From NCBI RefSeq assembly GCF_001675045.1, contig NZ_LYPA01000031.1, positions 110,903-174,902 on the forward strand: a DNA stretch of 64,000 bases, given 5' to 3'. This DNA comes from Paenibacillus oryzae (GTDB taxonomy: Bacteria > Bacillota > Bacilli > Paenibacillales > Paenibacillaceae). The notes beneath the pieces were generated by a model. The model did not search any database. It was not told where the DNA came from and saw only the letters and a program-made list of their open reading frames with translations. Shown in pieces: positions 8,095 to 17,482 of this stretch; position 1 is the stretch's first letter, and every line of letters starts with the position of its first letter. Both the position numbers and the translations under genes were made by a program.

Positions 8095-9078
8095 ATGAAT
8101 TATAGACGATTAGGCTCATCGAAGATTGAGGTCAGCGAGCTGAGCTTTGGCACTTGGGCCATTGGCGGAGCTTGGGGAAACCGGGATGACGGGGAGGCGC
8201 TTCGGGCATTGGACGAGGCGATTGACGCCGGAGTTAATTTTTTCGATACGGCGGATGTTTACGGCGATGGTCATAGCGAACGGCTGTTGGCCAAAGCTAC
8301 CAAAGGTAAAGCCGACCGGATTGCCATTGCGACGAAGTTTTGCCGCGGGGGCGATATCCATGATCCGGAGACCTATTCCGAACGCCGCGTTACCGACTAT
8401 TGCGAAGCCAGCTTGCAGAGGCTGGAACGAGAGGCAATTGATCTGTACCAGATTCATTGTCCGCCGCTTTCCATCATTAAAGATGGAAGCGTATTCCATG
8501 TGCTGGACAAGTTGAAGTCTGAGGGTAAAATAAAGGAATATGGAGTGAGCGTGGAATCTGTTGAGGAGGGAATGGCTTGTATGGCCTATCCCGGCGTACG
8601 CGCGCTTCAGGTTATTTTCAATTTATTCCGGCAAAAGCCGGCTGACGAATTATTGGAGCAGGCCAAGGGACGCGGAGTGGGTATTCTGGTCCGTTTGCCG
8701 CTGGCCAGCGGTTTGCTGACGGGCAAGTTTACCTTCAACACCACCTTCCCGGCCGATGATCACCGCCGCTTTAATGAAAACGGCGAACACTTCAATGTAG
8801 GCGAGACGTTTGGCGGACTTGGCCTGGCCAAAGGCGTGGAGCTCGCGGAGCAGCTGCGCTGGATTGAGGAAGGGCGCGACAACATGACCCGCGCTTCGCT
8901 TCGCTGGCTGCTGGATCATGATGCCGTAAGCTGCGTGATTCCGGGCTTCAAAACAAAGGAGCAGGTCCGCGACAATTTGGCGGCGCTTCATGTCCCGTCT
9001 TTTACAGATGAGGAGCTTGACCGGATAAGGAGTTTCTACAAGGAGCAGGTCCATCCTTATATTCGAGGCTCCTATTAA
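8095..9078 (+). CDS. Aldo/keto reductase
   Basis: 327 residues, the family length for a single (beta/alpha)8 barrel. N-terminal LGSSKIEVSELSFGTWAIGG, the catalytic-region FFDTADVYGDGHSERLL (Asp and Tyr), the Lys in IAIATKFCRGG and the His in LYQIHCPP form the usual tetrad. The C-terminal CVIPGFKTKEQVRDNL is the cofactor site typical of NADP-dependent members. AAAGGCGG lies 11 bases before the ATG. It stands alone on the plus strand and is followed 51 bases later by ccdC. The substrate is unknown. Confidence 0.9.
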   Translation: MNYRRLGSSKIEVSELSFGTWAIGGAWGNRDDGEALRALDEAIDAGVNFFDTADVYGDGHSERLLAKATKGKADRIAIATKFCRGGDIHDPETYSERRVTDYCEASLQRLEREAIDLYQIHCPPLSIIKDGSVFHVLDKLKSEGKIKEYGVSVESVEEGMACMAYPGVRALQVIFNLFRQKPADELLEQAKGRGVGILVRLPLASGLLTGKFTFNTTFPADDHRRFNENGEHFNVGETFGGLGLAKGVELAEQLRWIEEGRDNMTRASLRWLLDHDAVSCVIPGFKTKEQVRDNLAALHVPSFTDEELDRIRSFYKEQVHPYIRGSY

Positions 9079-9129
9079 CAGGGACGGTATGACTGTACTA
9101 TCAAGCTGAATCGGAAAGGAGGAGCGCCA

Positions 9130-9624
9130 TTGAACTGGTCTGATCCTGTTATACAAGCCGGCTCGATCGCAATGCCGCTTTTTGGCGGACTCATGCTGAT
9201 TGCGCTGCGTATTCGTGCAGGCAGGCGGCCTGCCACGCTGCGCAAAATCGTGATGCCGCCGCTGGGGATGGCGACCGGGTTTATTATGTTTGCCTTCCCC
9301 GTCACGCATATTCCATGGCTGTGGGCTCTATCGGCCTTTGGTACGGGACTGCTCATGTTTTCCTTCCCGCTTGTCGTGTCTACCCGGCTTGAAAAAGTGC
9401 AGGAGGACATTTATGTGAGGCGCTCCAAAGCGTTTATTGCAATATTGGCCGTGCTGCTTCTTATCCGGCTGCTGCTGCATGGCGTCGTTGAGAATTACAT
9501 GACCATCCCGCAGACCGGCGCGATATTTTATTTGCTTGCCTTTGGCATGATTGTGCCGTGGCGGCTGGCTATGCTAAGCGATTATTTGCGGCTGTCGTCG
9601 CCGCTCCGCGAAGCAGAAGAGTAA
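9130..9624 (+). CDS. ccdC: CcdC-family membrane protein (DUF1453)
   Basis: 164 residues with four to five membrane spans. The motifs RRSKAFIAILAVLLLIRLLL, IPQTGAIFYLLAFGMIVPWR and MFSFPLVVSTRLEK are characteristic of the CcdC proteins found near cytochrome c biogenesis genes in Bacillus. The start is TTG, behind an AAAGGAGG that ends six bases upstream. Its molecular role is unsettled, and it is not next to ccdA here. Confidence 0.8.
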   Translation: MNWSDPVIQAGSIAMPLFGGLMLIALRIRAGRRPATLRKIVMPPLGMATGFIMFAFPVTHIPWLWALSAFGTGLLMFSFPLVVSTRLEKVQEDIYVRRSKAFIAILAVLLLIRLLLHGVVENYMTIPQTGAIFYLLAFGMIVPWRLAMLSDYLRLSSPLREAEE

Positions 9625-9687
9625 CAAATAGACAACATTTTTCCTTTATAAGAATATATCCGTTACAGCTTCCAGGTGTACCCCTCG

Positions 9688-10530
9688 TCAGGTGTCGGAG
9701 CTGGATTGCAGACATTTCAGCTGCGAAGCCATCGTCCATACCTTAAGCAGCGTTTTTGCGAAATAATAGCCCTGATGGACCAAAAGCGCGACAAGGCCCG
9801 CCCAGAGGAAGGATAAGCTGCTCACCGTGAAGCTGGCCAGCAGGCCGATTCCCCACATAGCCAGCGTAAGTCCGGCATAGGGCAAAAATCGTTTCAAAGC
9901 ATGCCAAAGCGACGGCCAAATGCCTTCTTCGGTAACCGTACCAATCTGCATGGCCAAAAACAAAAGCGATAACAGCGCGCCCCAGACCAGCCATAATGCG
10001 GCACCGGGGAGCAGGGCGACTGCCGCATCCGAAGCTGAAGCGCTTTGCAAGGCAGTCTGCAAGCCTCGCGGGAGCAGCCACCATGCGGGAAGGAGCGCAA
10101 GAATCGTTTGCAGCCAATAAAGGAGCGAGACGGGCAGCCACTTTTTGCGAATCCCCGTCAAAAAGCTGCTTTTTCCGCTGCCTTGTCCCCTTTGGTGCAT
10201 GGAATACAGCAGCCCTGCATTAAACAAGGGGCTTAGAAGGATGCGGGCGGCGAGCAGGCCGCCCAGCATCCAGAGATAAGGATAGGCTAAATCCGTTTTG
10301 AACAATTGAAATTGCGCCTCCGCCAGAAACTGGCTTTTTATACTGTCCAGAACGCCGGATGAGGCATTGACCATTTCAGCGGGGGGCAGCCGCTTGAGGA
10401 GGGGCGCGACCACGTTATCCATTGTCCGATAAATTAACAGCCCCCAAACCAGCTGGTACAAAAAAAGCAGCAATACGAGATGGAAGTGATTTAAGGACAA
10501 CCGCCAGCCCTGTGCCATAAATGTTTTCAT
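9688..10530 (-). CDS. Hypothetical polytopic membrane protein
   Basis: 280 residues with about six membrane segments, including LVLLLFLYQLVWGLLIY, a tryptophan-rich one around 145-165 (LQTILALLPAWWLLPRG) and three in the last third. No known family signature was recognised. It follows the M1 peptidase gene by 53 bases on the same strand and so probably belongs to one transcript, perhaps helping a cell-surface peptidase; that link is only positional. Confidence 0.65.
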   Translation of the reverse strand: MKTFMAQGWRLSLNHFHLVLLLFLYQLVWGLLIYRTMDNVVAPLLKRLPPAEMVNASSGVLDSIKSQFLAEAQFQLFKTDLAYPYLWMLGGLLAARILLSPLFNAGLLYSMHQRGQGSGKSSFLTGIRKKWLPVSLLYWLQTILALLPAWWLLPRGLQTALQSASASDAAVALLPGAALWLVWGALLSLLFLAMQIGTVTEEGIWPSLWHALKRFLPYAGLTLAMWGIGLLASFTVSSLSFLWAGLVALLVHQGYYFAKTLLKVWTMASQLKCLQSSSDT

Positions 10531-10583
10531 GGATGGTCCTCTCCTTATCTTGTTTGTTCAGAAAGCTCGTTACTCGGCATGGA

Positions 10584-12605
10584 TTACCAGCCTACAAGAC
10601 CCAGCAGACCCTGAACCAGCTTGGCAGCGGACAGGCTCCAGCGGATCTGCGTCTCCTTTGGCAGCTCGGCCAGCATAAAGTTGTTGATCAGCTTATTGTC
10701 CAGCACATTGGCCTGCTGAGGATCAACCATAACCCATTCCAGCGGGTAAGGAGATGTTTCGGTATATTGAACATGGGTGTCCAGGCCGTCCCATTCCCTG
10801 GAGATTAATGTGCCGTCGCTAAATTTAAACTGGATGGGAATCGGTCCGGCGACGCCGCCGTTGCGTTTGATCAGCACCTTGGATTCGTACATCGTTTTTT
10901 CCTGCCCGCTCAAGGAGCGGGTGTTTGCCAGTTCAACGCTGAAATCCGCCATTTGGCTGCCGTAAATGTATTGATTGAAATAATCGCTCCACTTGGCTTT
11001 GGTGCTATTTTCGAGGATACGCTGGAAATCGCCGGTTGTTGGATGCTTGAATTTGTATTTCTGAAAATAAGACCGCATCACTTTGGCCATCATGCGTTCG
11101 CCAACTTTATTTTCGATATCCAGCAAAACAAGCTTGGCTCGCATGTAGACATTTTCCGCGTATTCGCGATGGCTGCTATATTCCCAGGACGCCAGCTTCA
11201 GAGGAGCGGGGCTGGTCATATAGCTGGCCTCCAGGCGCAGGTTGGGGCTGACTCCATACGCCTCCTCCATCACCTTGTCCTCCGCGTAGGAGGTGAAGCC
11301 TTCATCCAGCCAGGCCTCCTCGAATTCGTTGGAGGCGACCATACCGTACCAGTATTGGTGGCCAATCTCATGCACGACCGTACGCTCCAGCTCGTAGCCG
11401 GGCGAAGTCTTTTCCGCTGAGAAGGCTGTCACAAGCGTCGGGTATTCCATGCCTCCGGCTCCTCCCGCGCCGGCGGGCGGCACTACGATGGACAAGGTGC
11501 TATAAGGGTAAGCGCCATACCACTTGGCATAGCTGCCCAGCGCCGACTTGGCGGCGTGCATATAACGGTCGCTAAGGTCCGCATGGGCAGGGTCTAAATA
11601 CAGCTTGATGCGAACGCCGGGAACGCCCTTGTCCGAAAAGGCTTCTTCCTTATAAATGAAATCCGGCGAAGCGGCCCAGGCAAAGTCATGAACATCCTCT
11701 GCGTAGAATTGAAAGGATTTGTAGCCGTTTTCTGCTGCGGCTGCGGGTTTGGTTTGAAAACCGGTAGCGGCAACAGTATAGGCTTCCGGTACCGATATAC
11801 GAACGCTGTAAATGCCAAAATCGCTATAAAACTCGGAGTTGCCATGATATTGATGGACATTCCAGCCTTCCGCCACACGTCCTCGTGTTCCTGCCGTTTC
11901 GTAAACAGCCAGCTTGGGAAACCATTGTCCAGCCATAACAAAATCGTCATAATAGCCCATCCGCGCAAAAACCTGCGGCATCTTCACCTCGAAACCCATT
12001 TTCAAGGTGACGGATTCGCCCGGCGCCACCGGCTCGATCAGGCGCAGTCTTGCGAGCGTAAAGTCGTGCACATTGCCATCATCAGGCTGAATGGCCTGAA
12101 GGCGCGGCAGCAGGCTTGCGCCGCTCTCGGTTTGCAGCGACAGCAGCTCCATATGGCCTTGTCCAGCGGGCGTAGCCTTGTCCCCTCTGAGCTTGCCGCC
12201 TGACTCCGTCATAAAAGTTGTTTTGGGTGACTGGAAGGCGTTGGGATACAGATGGAAATACAGCTCGGACACCGGTTTTTTGCCGGGATTGGTCCAGGTT
12301 ACGTTTTGCGTGCCGTCCAGATGCTTGCCGTCTTCGCGCAGAGTGACTTGAATGTGATATTCGGCGACCCGTTTACTTAACGCTTCCGGAAGCGGGGGCG
12401 GAGCTTGATCGGGCTTTTGCGCGCCTCCCGGAGCGGAAGGCTCCGATACGACGGGCGTTATTCCGGACGGAGCTTGAGCGGCTGGAGCAAGCGCGTATGT
12501 ATATTGGGATTTCCAGGCAAATCCAAAGTTGTTTTGCGCCGAGATGATGGTGACTGATCCGATGAGTAAACCGAATAATATGCGTTTAATATAGCGTGGA
12601 GTCAT
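10584..12605 (-). CDS. M1-family zinc metallopeptidase, exported
   Basis: 673 residues. The zinc site HEIGHQYWYG is followed 19 residues after the first His region by NEFEEAWLDEGF, giving the HExxH-x18-E pattern of M1 aminopeptidases. The exopeptidase motif appears as GGAGGMEYP, a variant of GxMEN in which Tyr replaces the position usually held by Asn-flanking residues. The N-terminus has a hydrophobic segment (IKRILFGLLIGSVTIISAQ) and a Pro/Ala-rich linker, so the enzyme is probably exported or membrane anchored. The start at 12605 is preferred, with GGGAGG nine bases upstream; the ATG at 12632 lacks an SD. Confidence 0.85.
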   Translation of the reverse strand: MTPRYIKRILFGLLIGSVTIISAQNNFGFAWKSQYTYALAPAAQAPSGITPVVSEPSAPGGAQKPDQAPPPLPEALSKRVAEYHIQVTLREDGKHLDGTQNVTWTNPGKKPVSELYFHLYPNAFQSPKTTFMTESGGKLRGDKATPAGQGHMELLSLQTESGASLLPRLQAIQPDDGNVHDFTLARLRLIEPVAPGESVTLKMGFEVKMPQVFARMGYYDDFVMAGQWFPKLAVYETAGTRGRVAEGWNVHQYHGNSEFYSDFGIYSVRISVPEAYTVAATGFQTKPAAAAENGYKSFQFYAEDVHDFAWAASPDFIYKEEAFSDKGVPGVRIKLYLDPAHADLSDRYMHAAKSALGSYAKWYGAYPYSTLSIVVPPAGAGGAGGMEYPTLVTAFSAEKTSPGYELERTVVHEIGHQYWYGMVASNEFEEAWLDEGFTSYAEDKVMEEAYGVSPNLRLEASYMTSPAPLKLASWEYSSHREYAENVYMRAKLVLLDIENKVGERMMAKVMRSYFQKYKFKHPTTGDFQRILENSTKAKWSDYFNQYIYGSQMADFSVELANTRSLSGQEKTMYESKVLIKRNGGVAGPIPIQFKFSDGTLISREWDGLDTHVQYTETSPYPLEWVMVDPQQANVLDNKLINNFMLAELPKETQIRWSLSAAKLVQGLLGLVGW

Positions 12606-12708
12606 TACTGTTTCCCTCCCGTTGACAAGCATCTACAGCATGTATATGTTTGCTTTTCCAGGATTATTAGCTAAAATGGAATTATTGTACGGGAAGGTGG
12701 GAACTGCG

Positions 12709-13230
12709 GTGACAAATGAAAGCAATGAACCGGCAAAGCCGGAAGTGAAGGAAAAAAAGTCGCTGTCGCTCAATGTGGTGAGCGGCAAGAAACATAGAGG
12801 CTTCGGGGCTGGCTCCATCGATCTGAGCGACGTGGCTTGCGTCATGATTGATGAAGGCGTCGCTTACATTGATGTCGGCATTATGCATGCCAAAAGCAAG
12901 GTTGAGCGCGGCATTCGTTTTTCCCCGAACAAGGAGGATGTGCCGAATGGACGCCCTTGCTGGATCGTTTGGGTAGCTGTTGACCGCAATGAAGAAGGAG
13001 CTTTCTATGCGGGTGCAACCTCTTGCGAAATGCTGGTGGATACCGAGGCGAAGCGCGGATGGAAAATACTTGCCGATCATGTCAATCGGTTGGATTACGC
13101 CATTAAACGCCGGTTTATGCTAGACAATATAGGGGAGACGGAAAAAGCGGCTCTTCGCAAGCTGTTGGTGGAGCATAATGCGGAGTGGTGGGACCGCTCG
13201 CCCGACGAGCTGAAGCAGCTTCTGAGCTAA
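12709..13230 (+). CDS. ywhD: YwhD family protein
   Basis: 173 residues, the family length. The stretches GFGAGSIDLSDVACVMID, IDVGIMHAKSKVERGIRF and VPNGRPCWIVWVAVDRNEEG follow the YwhD pattern of Bacillus. GTG at 12709 has AAGGTGGGA ending six bases upstream and begins VTNESNE, matching family starts; the frame continues upstream to 12622 but without SD. No function is established. In Bacillus subtilis ywhD lies in the same general chromosomal region as argS, rpoE and pyrG, and that neighbourhood is echoed here. Confidence 0.82.
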   Translation: MTNESNEPAKPEVKEKKSLSLNVVSGKKHRGFGAGSIDLSDVACVMIDEGVAYIDVGIMHAKSKVERGIRFSPNKEDVPNGRPCWIVWVAVDRNEEGAFYAGATSCEMLVDTEAKRGWKILADHVNRLDYAIKRRFMLDNIGETEKAALRKLLVEHNAEWWDRSPDELKQLLS

Positions 13231-13302
13231 GTGTCCTCCGGTCTGGGGGTTTAACCCGGGAATGCAAGCGGTGCAGCCTGTGAGCTTGCCAATTTTTATG
13301 GT

Positions 13303-13344
13303 AAAAAACAGCCCCCCTGCCAAATGCGGCAAGGAGGCTGTTTT
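13303..13344. terminator. Bidirectional terminator between ywhD and the asparaginase gene
   Basis: AAAACAGCC (13305-13313) pairs with GGCTGTTTT (13336-13344) around an inner CTGCC/GGCA(A)G stem. A T tract exists on both strands, serving the two convergent genes. Confidence 0.75.
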
Positions 13345-13347
13345 GCA

Positions 13348-13381
13348 TGCAACCGATGACTGCGTGCAACCGATGACTGCG
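13348..13381. repeat. Tandem duplication of a 17-base unit
   Basis: TGCAACCGATGACTGCG occurs twice head to tail directly after the terminator. No function is apparent; probably a slippage product. The rest of 13231-13502 holds the terminator and nothing else recognisable. Confidence 0.7.
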
Positions 13382-13502
13382 ACAATCGGGCAGCGGTTAT
13401 AAGCTTGATATTGCTCTGTTATGCTTCGTTTTGCCAATCATTGCGGAACTGGCCGCTGCCATAGAGCAGTCTGTACATTTGCCTCCCAAGAGGCAAAGAC
13501 GG

Positions 13503-15965
13503 CTATGGTTTGTATTGCAGCACGCGCATTAGAAGGGTTGCGGCTTCAGCGCGGGTGGAGGTTGCATCTGGCGCAAAACGGTTGCCGGAACGTCCTTGCA
13601 TCAGCCCCTCGGAGGTCAGCGCCTCAACAGCTCCTAGTGCCCAAGCCGGGATGGATGCTTTGTCCGAGTAGCTGCTTGCTCCGCTTGAGTCAAGCGGCAG
13701 CTTCAGCGCTTTGGCAATCATCACGGCCATTTCCGAGCGAGTAACGCTTGCGGATGGCCGGAAGGCGCCGCCCGGATATCCGCTGACAATGCCTTGCGCT
13801 GTAGCAGTCGCGATGGCTTCTTTTGCCCAGTCCGGAATGGCAGCTTCGTCGGTAAAGCTTGACTTGACGGTGCTTGCTTCGGTTTTTAATGCTCCGGTCA
13901 GCATGACGGCAAATTCGGCGCGGGTGACCTTGTTGTCCGGTCTGAAGGTGCCGTCGCCATAGCCGTTAATAAAGCCGGCGGATACAGCTGCCGCAATATT
14001 TGCTTCAGCCCAGTGTCCTGTAACATCATGGAATGAGGGAGCGGGCTCCTGCTTGTCGGTTACAGCAAAGACCGAAAACTTGGTGAAGTGGTCAGTTTCT
14101 ACGGAAATGCGGTTTCCGCTGACGGTCCCGCCCATTTCAATCCATTTCTTTGAAATTTCGTCATAATAGAAGATCGATGCTTTTTCTCCATCGCCAAGGA
14201 GCGAAGAATTAAAAGTCAGTGTAAGAGTGACCGGCTTAAGGAAATGGCCTTCCGTATTTTTGGTTACCTCATAGACGGGCGATAGAGTCGTTCCAGGGCC
14301 TTGGCTCCAACCGCCGCTGCCGGTCAGCTTCTCGATGATAAGCTGGATCGCGGTTTCCAACGCTCCTTGAGGAACTTGAACGGTAATTTCGCTGCCGTAG
14401 CTTAAGGTTCCGCCATTTGCCGGATTAATAGTGGCTTCCGTTTTTTCGGATGGATTTGTCACTATCCCGCCTCCGCCGCCTGACGGAGCAGCAAGCGTTG
14501 TGGAGCTTCCCGTTAATCCGATGCTCTCCAGGCCGCTGCTGTCGATAGCCTTGACGACAAAGGTGTAGGCGGTGGAAGGAGATAAGCTGCTCACGGTATA
14601 AGTGTTAGCATTAGCCGGAACCTTCGCCAGCGGCGCGTCTTGACCGGCCATATAAATAGCGTACTCCGCAACCCGAACGTTGTCGGTAGCTGCCGGCCAT
14701 TTCAGCGTCAGGCTGGCGGATGAGGAGGCTTCGACTTCAAGCAGGCTTCCAGGCGGCCAGGTTGGAGCTTCTGTTTCTTCCACGGCAATGTCCTGAGTGC
14801 CAACCGTTTCAAACCAGCCCTTCATCGTATTGAAATCATTGGAAAATGCCAGAGACAGCATCAGCATAATACGCGCATGCTGCGGGTTCAGGTTGTCGCC
14901 GGCAATGATGCCGTTTCCTCCGCTATAGATGGAGCCGGAGCCTGTGCGAGTAGTCGAAACAAAGGTTACTCCTTGTTTGATGGCTTCCGCGCGGGCCGCG
15001 CTCATCTTGGAGGAAATTCCTCCGGCGCCTGTGCCCGCCGTCACGATGCCTTTGGCTCCATCCTGCACCAGCGCGCGGATAGCTCCTCCTCCGGCTTCCT
15101 GATAGTTGTAAACGATATCGACGATCGGAAGCTGGTCCCGGGATATTTTTCTCAAATCAAAGGGAGTTGCCCAGCCTTCTTGTCCGGCTTTAAGCGCTCT
15201 TGCGTTAAGGCGGTACATGCGAACCGCCGGGTCATCCACATATCCCAGTGCCCCGAACATAGGGGATTCAAATGTGTCCATACGATGCGAATTGGATTTG
15301 GTGACCTCTCTTGCGGCATGAATGACGTCATTCAGCATAACGACGGTTCCGTACCATTTCGTTTTGTTGCTGCCCGCCACCTTGATGGCCTGGTACAGAT
15401 TGGCGGGTCCGTCGGTGCCAATGACATCCCATGGGCGCATAGCTCCGGTTACGACCACCGGTTTTGGGCTGCGGACGGTTAAATCCAGGAAGTAGGCTAT
15501 TTCCTCCATCGTGTCCGTTCCCGTGGTGACTACGGCGCTATCGTAAATTTCCAGCGCTGCGTCGACAGCCAGGGACAAATCGTAAAGCTCCTTCATCGTA
15601 TAGCCGCCGGAGCCTTTGTTGCCGAATTGATAGGAGGCAACATCGGCTGTTTTGTGAACGGGCAGCTCAGCGATCAAGTCCGCCATGGGATAAGTTCCGG
15701 CAGAATAGCTTTGAAAGCTGGTTTTATCGCCGTTTCTTGCGGCTCCCGCCAGCGTTCCGCCCGTCGCTACCACAATGACATTCGGAAGCGGCGAGTTGAT
15801 ATGCGCTTCGCTCAGAGGCGGAATGTCAAAGGTGGGAAGGACGATAGCTTCAGTTTCGGCTTGTACCCGAATGGCTGTAACCGATAGAAGCGCAGTCAGC
15901 ATGGCCATGATCAGGAGCGGGGCAAGCCGCCGGCTCCAGATGGTTTGTTTTGATTGCATAGTCAT
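13503..15965 (-). CDS. S-layer-anchored type II L-asparaginase with FN3 and three SLH domains
   Basis: 820 residues. A signal peptide (about 1-37) is followed by a complete asparaginase domain (about 58-390) with both threonine motifs, VVATGGTLAG and VTTGTDTMEE. It also has the type II features SYQFGNKGSGGYT and a GxMRPWDVIGTDGPANL stretch. A fibronectin III module (about 400-490), a beta-rich module (about 505-630, opening ATINPANGGTLSYGSEITVQ) and three SLH repeats (FHDVTGHWAEANIAAAV and two more) complete it. It should hydrolyse asparagine outside the cell while held to secondary cell-wall polymer. It lies 25 bases downstream of a close paralogue and probably shares its promoter. Fusion of asparaginase to SLH is uncommon in my knowledge. 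Confidence 0.92.
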   Translation of the reverse strand: MTMQSKQTIWSRRLAPLLIMAMLTALLSVTAIRVQAETEAIVLPTFDIPPLSEAHINSPLPNVIVVATGGTLAGAARNGDKTSFQSYSAGTYPMADLIAELPVHKTADVASYQFGNKGSGGYTMKELYDLSLAVDAALEIYDSAVVTTGTDTMEEIAYFLDLTVRSPKPVVVTGAMRPWDVIGTDGPANLYQAIKVAGSNKTKWYGTVVMLNDVIHAAREVTKSNSHRMDTFESPMFGALGYVDDPAVRMYRLNARALKAGQEGWATPFDLRKISRDQLPIVDIVYNYQEAGGGAIRALVQDGAKGIVTAGTGAGGISSKMSAARAEAIKQGVTFVSTTRTGSGSIYSGGNGIIAGDNLNPQHARIMLMLSLAFSNDFNTMKGWFETVGTQDIAVEETEAPTWPPGSLLEVEASSSASLTLKWPAATDNVRVAEYAIYMAGQDAPLAKVPANANTYTVSSLSPSTAYTFVVKAIDSSGLESIGLTGSSTTLAAPSGGGGGIVTNPSEKTEATINPANGGTLSYGSEITVQVPQGALETAIQLIIEKLTGSGGWSQGPGTTLSPVYEVTKNTEGHFLKPVTLTLTFNSSLLGDGEKASIFYYDEISKKWIEMGGTVSGNRISVETDHFTKFSVFAVTDKQEPAPSFHDVTGHWAEANIAAAVSAGFINGYGDGTFRPDNKVTRAEFAVMLTGALKTEASTVKSSFTDEAAIPDWAKEAIATATAQGIVSGYPGGAFRPSASVTRSEMAVMIAKALKLPLDSSGASSYSDKASIPAWALGAVEALTSEGLMQGRSGNRFAPDATSTRAEAATLLMRVLQYKP

Positions 15966-15990
15966 TGCGGCATACCTCCCTCTTCTAGCA

Positions 15991-17409
15991 TTATGGCGCG
16001 GTTACGGGTTCCACGGCTGCCGGCTCGCTTGCTGTCGGCTCGCTCGTTTCCGGTGCTGCCGCCGGACCGCTTGTCTCCGGTGATGCAGTCGGCTCAGCCG
16101 ACGGAGAAGGCTCGATTTCTCCGCTGACAGGAGTTGGCTCCGGTGAAGGCAGCTCGGCTGGCCCTTCGATTGCCGGCTCTTCTACCGATGCGGAGAGGAC
16201 TGTGTTTTCATCAACCGAGATTTCAACGTCCTGTGTGCCAAAAGTGGAAAACCAGCCCCGCATTGTGGGAACATCGTTAGTGAAAGCCAGTGACAGAAGC
16301 AGCAGCATTCTTGCGTGCTGGGCGTTCAGGTTATCGCCTGCAATCGTATTTCCGCTGCCGCCATAAATGGAGCCGGAGCCGGTCCGAGTAGTGGAGACGA
16401 ATACGACGCCTTGATCGCGAATGGCGTTTGTCCGTGCAGTGCTCATTGCGGAAGAAATGCCGCCAGCGCCGGTCCCCGCCGTTACGATGCCTTTGGCTCC
16501 GTCTTCAACAAAGCCGCGAATAGCGCCGCCGCCTGCTGCCTGGTAGTTATAAGCGATTTCGACAATAGGCAAGCTGTCCTTCGAAATGGTTTTCAGATCA
16601 AAAGGAGACGCCCAATCCGCTTTGCCTGCCTTCAACGCTCTGGCCGGGGCCCGGTAAATGCGGACGGCAGGGTCATCTACGTAACCCAGTGCGCCAAACA
16701 TCGGTGCGTCAAACGTATCATTCCGGTGCGAGTTGGTTTTTGTAACCTCGCGCGCCGCATAGATAACATCGTTTAGCATCACAACCGTGCCAAACCATTT
16801 TGTTTTGTTGCTGCCTGCAACCTTGATGGCTTGATATAAGTTGGCGGGCCCATCCGTGCCGATAACATCCCATGGGCGCATCGCCCCGGTTACAACCACC
16901 GGTTTTTCGCTGCGAACCGTCAAGTCAAGGAAATATGCGATTTCCTCCATAGTATCGGTGCCGGTTGTAACAACTGCGCTATCGTAAATTTCAAGCGCGG
17001 CGTCTACAGCCAGCGATAAATCATAGAGGTCTTTGATGGTATATCCTCCGGAGCCTTTATTGCCGAATTGATAGGAGGAAACATCGGCGCTTTTGTGTAC
17101 CGGGAGCTGTGCAATCAAATCGGCCATAGGGTACGTGCCGGCGGAGTAGCTTTGAAAGTTGGTTTTGTCGCCGTTTCTCGCGGCGCCTGCCAATGTGCCG
17201 CCTGTGGCAACGACAATGACGTTAGGCAGCGGAGAGCTCTGATGTTCTGCGGAAAGCGCCGGGATGTCAAATGAGGGCAGCTCTACGCCCTCAGCGGCAT
17301 TTACCAGTCCTCGTACGGCAATCGTGCTTACCGATGCGGCGGCCAGTGATAATGCCAAAATAAAAAACATCATTTTTTTTGCAGCAAGCTTCCCTAATCT
17401 TTGTGTCAT
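15991..17409 (-). CDS. ansB: Exported type II L-asparaginase with Pro/Thr/Ser/Glu-rich tail
   Basis: 472 residues. A signal peptide (about 1-38) precedes an asparaginase domain nearly identical in long stretches to the downstream SLH-bearing paralogue (same TGGTLAGAARNGDKT and TGTDTMEEIAYFLDL). The last 75 residues are a low-complexity run of Pro, Glu, Ser, Thr and Ala with no SLH, so this copy should be secreted or loosely wall associated. SD GGAGGG lies ten bases before the ATG. A perfect GlnR/TnrA-type site lies 57 bases upstream, which suggests induction or repression by nitrogen status. First gene of a two-gene operon. Confidence 0.92.
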   Translation of the reverse strand: MTQRLGKLAAKKMMFFILALSLAAASVSTIAVRGLVNAAEGVELPSFDIPALSAEHQSSPLPNVIVVATGGTLAGAARNGDKTNFQSYSAGTYPMADLIAQLPVHKSADVSSYQFGNKGSGGYTIKDLYDLSLAVDAALEIYDSAVVTTGTDTMEEIAYFLDLTVRSEKPVVVTGAMRPWDVIGTDGPANLYQAIKVAGSNKTKWFGTVVMLNDVIYAAREVTKTNSHRNDTFDAPMFGALGYVDDPAVRIYRAPARALKAGKADWASPFDLKTISKDSLPIVEIAYNYQAAGGGAIRGFVEDGAKGIVTAGTGAGGISSAMSTARTNAIRDQGVVFVSTTRTGSGSIYGGSGNTIAGDNLNAQHARMLLLLSLAFTNDVPTMRGWFSTFGTQDVEISVDENTVLSASVEEPAIEGPAELPSPEPTPVSGEIEPSPSAEPTASPETSGPAAAPETSEPTASEPAAVEPVTAP

Positions 17410-17465
17410 ATAAACTCTCCCTCCGTGTAATGAAATGCTGTAATCTTAAAAACTATTGTACAAAG

Positions 17466-17482
17466 TGTTATATAACATTACA
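17466..17482. promoter_or_regulatory. GlnR/TnrA-type nitrogen box upstream of the asparaginase pair
   Basis: TGTTATATAACATTACA fits the consensus TGTNA-N7-TNACA at every fixed base. It lies 57-73 bases before the asparaginase start codon and immediately upstream of a TACAAT that could be the -10 on the minus strand. The inner 12 bases are themselves a perfect palindrome. Confidence 0.7.
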
